64,000 nucleotides of DNA from Paragonimus skrjabini miyazakii (Eukaryota > Platyhelminthes > Trematoda > Plagiorchiida > Troglotrematidae): NCBI GenBank assembly GCA_014338405.1, contig JTDE01000036.1, positions 25,472 through 89,471 on the forward strand, given 5' to 3'. This document shows positions 22,201 through 31,200 of the stretch, one piece after another (within the stretch, counting starts at the first letter, position 1; every line of letters begins with the position of its first letter). The translations under genes were made by a program, and so were the position numbers. The notes beneath the pieces were generated by a model, which saw only the letters and a program-made list of their open reading frames with translations, made no database searches and was not told the DNA's origin.

Positions 22201-25200
22201 AGCAAAGTCTCAAAGGAACTGCCTCGTAACATAACGTAACAACTGGGGCTTATCGTCGTTTATTTGGGTGCGCTTTGCATGTTTTATGGCCTACCTCGCG
22301 ATACACTATGTATTAACGTTTTTTGAACACTGAAACTCGTGCGAACTGCTATTCACCTCAATACCAGCAAACAGTTGCAGGCTGTTTGGTGAGAGCTGTG
22401 TGCTATGTGTTTTGACCGTGAGACTGGATGTACGTTCAGCTGTATTGGTATTACGTGTTTTATAGCAGTCTGACTGTTGAATCATAGCAGTAACCTGTTT
22501 GAGGTTGATGTACGGTTGACACTCAATTGTGATCAATTTCAGAGTTGATTCTTACACGACGTTGGTCAGAATGCAAGTTCGCATCTGTACATCGGTAGAG
22601 GTAGGCTGCTGACGAAAACCACACGTTCAAATTGCCCGTCACTAATGAAACGCATTTTGAAACGATTTCGTTCGCGGTTGTCAGTGCCTACATACGTGAC
22701 AAATTCGTCACCTTATCTTTCAATCAGACCGAGACGTTGAGGGCGGATGCTGGAGAATGAAGCATGCACACCGAATTTCAGCACGGAAGTTTAAACTGTT
22801 TTATCGAAGTTAAAGTTGCATGGGCATTTTTGAAAAATGAGGGTAATTTACTTTGTATGTCTGACAGTTCCCAGCTTCCGCAGCAATAAAAGGGTATTCC
22901 TCGCGTCGTCTTGGTTAGAAAAATTCACACGACAATTGTCTTCCTAACGTTTGAATCACTTCCGGAAGGTGCCATTGACTGCTATGTCGAATTAGACTTT
23001 CGTGATGCTGCTCACCACTTTTCCTTCTTAGGATTATTGGAAGTATATGGAGTAGATTGACAGCTCCTTTGTCAATAGATCCACCAGTTTGAGTTGCTGT
23101 TGCAGAATTGCCTTCGAGTTTTTCGAAGGCACGGCGTCATCAAACATGTCTTTTATTGACTACGCTGGCCAATAAGTCTACCTCATGTAAGCGTAGCCTG
23201 AATTCTAATCTCACCCGTACTAAGGATGTGCACTATTGACGATCTCTAACAAGATAGACAATATTCAGTGCATTCATTTGCCAGTGTTTCCCTATCTACT
23301 CACCTCTTCGAAATGCTTAAGTTAGCCGGTTAGAATCGAATTTGGTCAACGGTATGCTTCCCACATTTGGCTACGTGTACGTGTCAGTCATTTATCGATC
23401 GTTTTGGTTGGCCTTGAGCCGTCTGGGCTTTTCGCCTCCACGATTTGTCTAGCTGGTTAAACATCCATCTGGTTGCTGTTTTTTCCACTATCCACCTGCT
23501 GGCCAATCGCCCACTATCGTGTGGTTTGTATTGAGTGTTGGCAATTCGGTTATGTAGCACATTTAAAAGCTGTTGGGACCAATCCACTTTGTGTAACGGT
23601 GAGAATACAATGAAAATTCCGAGCAACTCACCGATACACTGTTGATATTAACACAAGGACAACGGGAACTGAATTACCACTGACATTTCTAGGTCGACGT
23701 CGTGGGTGACTCATGTGGTTCAGCAACAATGCAGCTGTAAGCCCTTGATTATCAGTGGTGTTTGGCACCTACTAAGTGTCCTTCACATAAACGGGTGATC
23801 CGGACGAATCGTACTTTCCATGGCGTTCGTGGGGAATACACAGTTCGAATGAGTGAACCAAGAAACAATTTCGTGGGATTTCGTAAAACTTGACAGTTCA
23901 AAACAACATGCATCTGCGTCTCCTGTGAGCTTGAATGGCCTTCACTCAAGACCCGTCGGGTCGACAAACTTGTTCGCGAATTGTCGGTTGCTTAGGCTGA
24001 TTTTAGGTGTGTGAAACGAACAGCGATTCTTGAGTGAGGTTTAAGTTCATGCAGCTTTCCATGTTTTGGATTTTAGCCGTGTTAACCGGGAATCTGCGAG
24101 AATTATTCAATGAACTTTTTAACTTGTACTGAACGTCGCTTGTCGATGGGTGATCATGTTTGTGGACATGCTAGGACTTAGCATCTCGTCAACATACAAG
24201 GATTTTAACTTCGATGTCAATTACAGTTCAGCTGTACATGGTTTCCGCCGGTTGAACGACTTGCCATTTGAAGCCTGAAAAAGACATTCTTGGTTGATAA
24301 ATACGCCTCTCTGATCATTGCCTCTCATGTATGATTTTCTTACCAAATCGGACAAAGTTCAACCATTCTTGCGTCTACACGTGGAAGTACATTTCATGCT
24401 CACATACTAAAACAAGTGAGAATTTGTACTCTTAAAACAACAGAAGTAGTCACTTAGATTTCGTGTGCATGTTCACCATAAAGCTAGAATGCTGGAATGC
24501 TTTTGCTGCTTTCTTCCTATCGGGCTGTGGAATCGATGTAACTAAAAATATTAATTTTTCTAAGGTTTCAGGTCGACTATTATATTTTCAGTCAAAATCA
24601 GTTTATTCTTTCGATCAAGCTACTGTGCGTATCTAACTGTTATGACACGCATATCGTTGAGCCGGTCGAATCGGTGTGAGTGCGAGACACGTTTTCCATT
24701 CTTGACTTGATAACGAAAAGAAAAACGCGATTGGCATTCGCACATCAAACGACTAAGTAGCACACGCGTTCTGCAGTTTATGAGGCGAACAATCTAGGGC
24801 GGTTGAACGGGAATGAAAAAATTCTCAAGCCAACAATTTGTCGGTTATATTCAATAGGTGGCCATCTGTTCGTCAGCTGGGTCATTTAGTGTCTAGTCTG
24901 GCTTGGGCTAAGTGTTCCTAACTGATTATCTCTTGTTCAAGATTTATATCTTGATACCTTCTCTTTCTGAGGTCGAACGGCACCTTCCTAGCCCAAAGTC
25001 GACACGTAGAAGTCAATGTGGTCGCTTAGGTCAGTCTTCTGTTTTGAGACACATCCCCTGTTGGAGTTGGATGTGTGCTGCTTGTCTTATGCGTGAATCT
25101 ACGTTCCTAGCGTCTTCATTTTCTGTGATTCCCCTTTAAGTTATCATCGTTCCTGCCACTTCTGCCTCAGAGCCTCAGGTGACACCGAAGCTGGAACGGG

Positions 25201-28200
25201 GATTGAGGGAGCTTCCAAACAAAATTATACTTGATGTATTGGGTGTCAGTGCGTAATCGCGTTTGTGCTGTCTGATGTAGTGTGTCCGTTGAAATATGCT
25301 AGCGATAATCAGAAAGACGTTATGTTTATTATATGGACGTACATACCAACGAGCAGGGGTTCAGGCACCAACCAGAATACGTTCGATGATGCCCTCATAG
25401 ATCTGAAACAAACCAGATACTGAGTCATTATTGTGTTACCAGGCAATTTGGGTGCTCAGCTGGGTTGTCCTTCCATATGTCAAAACCGGCTGCGGCGCAT
25501 GTATAGTGTATGAGTCGTACTGATGGTGGTGAGAAACTGTTACAAGTGTGAGCATCTCATAATCTATATATCGAGTACCGCATTTCAGCACAGAAAACAT
25601 TGTTTCTGGGGGGAATAACCGCGTGCACCTCGACCACGGACATATACTGATGGCGATTAGTTGTGTGGCGTAACTGTTAAAAAGTGACATACCTCTTGGA
25701 CTAACATCTGTACTCTCATCACGCAGCTGTTGGTGTCCAGATCATCCTGCTTTTTGATCAGTAGTCATGCACATGCAAACGCTAAATGACTAACTGATAT
25801 TCGAGCAAAGAAAGTGTGTGCGGTGTTTAGTGAACCGGGCAAACTTGGCGGATCATTTCAGGCGATCGAGGTCAATGAACGCTGGGAATAAATCGTAGCA
25901 TCTATAAAACCTGACTGTAAAAACGCATATCCTTTAGGTCGTTGAGAAAGTAACCATCGGCGAGATCGTAAATCTCGTTTGATGGGATGATCGTACGAGT
26001 GCTGCTCTCTCTAATTCCCGATTGCGTTGACCGTCGATCTGGCGTTAGTGAAGCTGCTAATGAGGGAGCAACCTTGTTAAAGAGTTGTACTGTTATGAAG
26101 ATTTGACTGTACAGACGGCCTACAACCCATGGAACGAGCAGCGCTCACAGGCTGAACCTGAACGGGAAATTTTTAAAGCGTCGTTTTAACCTGGCTGAGT
26201 TCCATACAGTAGTCGATCGCACCTGAGTCATTAGCTGTCTGGTTTGATCATGATTGTACACTCATGGCTGATTATCCTTCATGCGAGATTTTGATGCTTC
26301 TGAAACTAACACGACATTTTCTGAAGTGGTTCGCAATGAGACCTACACAACAGCTGAAACTGCATTAAAACCGGATTGAGGTGCTAGGAGGTGGCGTGAT
26401 TACTTGCGCCGTTGAACAAAATATTAGGTTTTGTCGGTCATCTTGTTGGCGCGGAGCAGTCATGACAAACATTGCTGTTACCCTTCTTTTTTTTCGCGTG
26501 CTCGTTCTCATTTTTTGTGCAGATGGCCTTTTACAAATATACATTATTCTTCGACTTATCGGTTTTCATGCTAACATAGACATCGACTGGCCGGAGACGG
26601 TATCCCATGTGTGTGGCTAGACAAAATGGAACCATAGATAAAAGGTCAATCAGAACACTTCCGAACTGTTCACGGATAGGATGAACCAAATGGAGTAGTG
26701 GACGTTCCAAAGCCAACATCCGTGCTTACCGACATTTGGCGGCGTTACACATAGTTGTGTTTTCACGTTCATTCTAGCATTTCGTCTTCCTGTTTACTGA
26801 TGTTTCCTTTCTGATTTGTTAGCAAACCTTTTTGCGTTTCCCCTCCCTAATATGGAAACTGTGCAGCGTACACAACTACTTTAACCCTATTGGACAGAAC
26901 AGAATTTCCGGCGCTCTCGTTTGTCGTATAAAAGTTGACATGTATACGTATCCGTTATTCCTTATGGTTCTACCATGTTCACGTCAATACTGTCGTGTGT
27001 TTGCTTGCTAGGATTGTCCCCGAATCACAAGGGTAACTTTTAAGTGCAATGAAATAGTCATGACAAGGACCGGAACTCATGTGTACTTCTCACCTGTTGT
27101 GTTGTTCTATCTCGCCTGCCAAAGCAGTCTGTGAAACCGCCCTATCGTACATATTCCTGGTGACAGTTCATCAACTTTGCCAATGTTTTTTGTGTATTCG
27201 CTAATTTTATTCGTTTCATCGCTTCTTTTTATTTCAGACCGTGTTGCATCCACCTAACTGATTGTGGTTTGCTCTGGTAACAGTCAGTAACTTCGGAACT
27301 TTTTTGGTGTCAATCTGTTTATTTTGTTTGGTTTTTCATCCATTGCAGAGTTGGGCACCACAGCACCAGCGATGACAGCTCCGCTTATCGGTCCATTGAT
27401 GAGGTTAGCTATTGGGATAAGAAAGATAACCCGATTTTGCGACTTCGAAACTATCTCTTCCGCCAGGGCTGGCTGAATGAGGAGAGTGAGAAACAAATGC
27501 GTACCGATTGTCGTAAGCAGGTAGGTTTGTTCTATTCTTCTTTACTACTCACACATAACTAGTCAGAATCTGCTCCCGTTTCTCCCCGGATCTATTCGTC
27601 ACTTCAAATGTCGCTTCTTGATGTAGGTCTTACACTCGATGGCCTTCCGTGTATATTCTCTCGGCTATCTTTACACATCTGGCTGAGTTTGTCTACCCAA
27701 GTGTCAATGTTTTCGGTGATACTTTATTGGCTGTGATTTAACAGGTTAATCTCATGCATGTAACTCTCTATCGCCCATAAAGAATCTGATTACAATTTCT
27801 ACACGTAATTGAATTTGGACGTTTAGAATTTTAGGTTGTTTCAACAATATTTTTCTTATAAGAGTGTAAACTAGACCGATGTGACGTAAATGTCCCAGGT
27901 TTCAACGCCAAAGACTACTGGATCAGGCAACCAAATGGACGCATACAAATTGGTTGAGGAGACGTCAAATTTGATTCACTTGGATGGAGTCAACTTTGTT
28001 GTTGTCAACATTCATCAGCCTACACTGGCGCACATCACTGGAGGAGTCACTTTTACTTGATAATATTCGGTTATGGTGTTCGAACTTCCATGGGGGTGTG
28101 CACTGTTCATCTGCGGATTCTACAAAGAGATGTTATACTTTTAGACACACACCTTTTGAGATTGTGGATTCTGCTTATGATCGTATCTGTTATGGGTTAC

Positions 28201-31200
28201 GTTCACGTCCTGGACATAACGTGTTGGAAAGTTTTTTTTAAAATCACTACTCACTGTGATGTGGCGATCTGCGTCGCGCTCGGGTTGGTATCTCCATCCT
28301 TTTCACGGAACCTGTTTGATGGTACCGAGTGGTTTTTCTGGTGCAATCAGCATGTCTGCAATAGGTGGGATAACAGATACGGAAAGCTATCGAAAATTCG
28401 GGAAAATTATCGTTGAGCTAAACAATCACCTGTTGACGTCTGTGCTACATTGTGTGTTTTGACGATCGCGTTTCTCAATCGGAAACCACTCACTTGATTG
28501 TATGTATCGCCTTTAAATGTCAACTTGGTGAAGACCGACTACTGTCGTCCTCGTTATCGTCACTTAGATGAGTATTTTTCAATTTCATATTCGTGTCCAA
28601 ACACCATTGTGTACACGCCCATTTTTACTCAATTAGTCGTAGTTCAGTTTCTAGGGTAGTGACGCATATTCCTTCCTTGCTTATTCAATGAAGCAACAAA
28701 TCGAATGCAATGCTGTTTCAGTTTCAGTCTCGCTCTAGTCTTTTATTTGTGTTAACCAATGTCTGGATATGTTCGTCCGTTTGATTATGATTACTGCATC
28801 AAATAAGCCCCTGGATTGTTTTTCCTCATTTTTCCAGGGTATGCCATATTTTCGGGTATGTGCACATAAATTCCATCAGCTATGTACTTCTACGATGACT
28901 CTGTTGACGTCGAATTCACGGTCAACATAACGCTTATTAAAAAAAGGATGTTGGAAAACGCTAGAGCCAATTCATTTGTCTCGAATTTGGCCATCCATTT
29001 AGTTGCATTCCGAGCTCGGAAAAAGCCAGACAGATACAGGAACGTATGTTGTGCACGCGATGCACACATACGCAGACGTGTCAACCATGACCTGATTCAA
29101 ATCCAGCTCGGTTGTCCTAATTTCCTGACATGTAGCCAACGCACATAGCAATCATGCCTTGCCCCCCCCCCCCCCCCGTAGATAATGGATCACACGATAT
29201 CGCAGTCCTCCTGTAGGGAATCTCTCGTGAATCTGTCGTACGTGTCTGTGTGACTCACGCTGTACGGTGGAACGCTGCCAGACTGTCCATTCTTTTGCCC
29301 GTTCTTCGTAGGCCCGTTGTTCTACTCGGTCAGCGTTTGCATCAGTGGCATCCGGTGGCGGCTGACCAACTCGAAGTGCAAATCCATTAGACTATTTTAG
29401 ATACAGTCATCTGCTCTTTGTCCTTCGGTGCTGTTACTGGTGTTGGCATGGTGTATAGCCTCTGCTACCGGTTGTAACGAATGGATGAGGCCCTATGCAC
29501 ACATTGTACATCCTGCGGAAAAAAAATATACGATCACTTTTTCTTTTTACAGCATATTTCTCTTTTATCAGTCGACAACATCCACTTTTGCCACAACCGT
29601 TTAGGAGCTGTCACGTAGCTGAATTCTATCCGAGTAGCCTTTATAGAAAACGGTATGTGTATAGACGCGTGAAAATAACCTCGGCAATCCAAACCTGTGT
29701 GGTGCTTTCCGGATGATGCGTTAACCGAACGTTCTCTAGTCAAGCAGACCTCAGGTGGACATGTGCTACCCTTCAGCTGACATCATATTCTTAGTCGCAC
29801 TGCTTGAGATCTTTGGGTAATGTTATCTTCGTGTGATTACTCTTCATGGGAACGACACTTCATCTCTTACACGTACGCTGTTGACATTATACCACGAATG
29901 GGTGGTTTGACTGTTTTAGAAAGGGGAAGATTTTGGCATCCCTAAAAAGGGAACTTGACATCACTCGAAACAGTTGACATACTCGCGTAATATATAACGA
30001 ATGAATTATGGCCGTTATCTTACCGTCAATCTGATAGGCTGAAAGGTCAGAAAAATCGGTTCACCTTCTGAACACGAGACTTGTCATGTGGACAACCATC
30101 TAATGTGTCTAGTTCATTCACTCTACAAACTGAAGTTGCCCCCTCTCACTATCGACGTAATAGCAGTGAATCGACTGACACACACTTTTTCCTTCCGAAG
30201 CTTTTTGTATCACACTTTCTATGATTCATGGTCAGCTGCATCTACTGTTGAGTTAACGCTCATTTTCTCACACTTTTACAATGATGGGTTGTTTTTATTT
30301 TTGTTGTACAATCCTTTGAGCACAGAACTACCTTTTATTACACTAGAAGATAATCGTTATTGTTCATGGTTTTACTCTCATTAAGGTGCTCACCGTTCTC
30401 TTCACTTCGTTTGCACAATGTTTCTGATATTCTCAGTTAACGTTTGCTAGGATCTGCAAGCCTCTGAAGTCTTCTGACAATTTTTAGTATTACTGATGAA
30501 TAGTAGGGGATTTTTGATTTTCATATAGATTGAACATCACGCACAATTGATTGCAGCTGTCGCACTCCCACTGACTTGTAATGTACCTGCTGGCCTTTAT
30601 ATATAAAGTGTTATTACAGGAAACCCAGTATTTCGTGTGTCTTGACTGAATTGTCGATTCGAATTATTAGCATGACCACACCCTTAGTTGCATGTGTTCG
30701 CTTTCGACGGTTACTGTGTTGTCAATCGATTCATGCATACACGTTCTAGCAGCATGCATCCTACAGTTACAACCGCTAAGGCTTGTCTAGTTCGTTCATG
30801 TGTATTTGTGTGAACCTAAACCTTTGGACCATTTGAATCCTGTGACCAGATGTCAAGCCTTCGAGATTATAGTAGTCCTGTTTGTTATCGATTCGGTGTT
30901 TTTGTCTACTGTTCAACTGTGATAGGCAGTATCGATGACCGAAAGCCGACTTTGGTTTAAGCGAGCGGTAACTTGTCTCGACTTGGTGGTTGATGGCGAA
31001 AATGCATGCATTGGATTTTTATCGCTGACTGATTAGCCAAACTAATCGACCAAGCGGTGTTTATGCCCAAACGGAATCGAGTCTCGGTTCGTCACAATAA
31101 GATTGCTTATTTGAGGTTTGGGCGCGCCATGGAGTGGTGCATCAAATGATATTTTTATTTGTGCTGCAAGTACGCAGTGTTACATTGCTTAGGCCACGCT

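Larger units (their letters stand above)
10773..27348 (+). other. BCKDHA: BCKDHA intron 6, 16.6 kb, with nested elements
   Basis: One intron contains the intact hammerhead repeat (12.77 kb), two partial LINE copies (20.4 and 25.0 kb), a possible LINE 3' end (13.75 kb), a Gypsy-like relic (21.1-21.8 kb), tRNA-like heads, and candidate nested exons on both strands (14.1-15.3, 17.2-18.1, 19.5-19.9 kb). Its size is explained largely by repeat insertion. The stretches 10,773-12,760, 15,343-17,180, 22,540-23,140 and 26,400-27,348 show nothing I can name. Confidence 0.9.

Noticed and set aside
22306..22536. Minus-strand frame upstream of the Gypsy relic as a gag part
   Set aside because: No zinc knuckle or other gag motif visible; position alone is not enough.
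23384..23967. Two minus-strand frames of 70-80 codons
   Set aside because: No motifs, no convincing splice borders, and composition is not better than in shadow frames.
28882..29148. Plus-strand frame in BCKDHA intron 7
   Set aside because: The opposite strand is equally open and no acceptor-donor pair with agreeing phase could be set.
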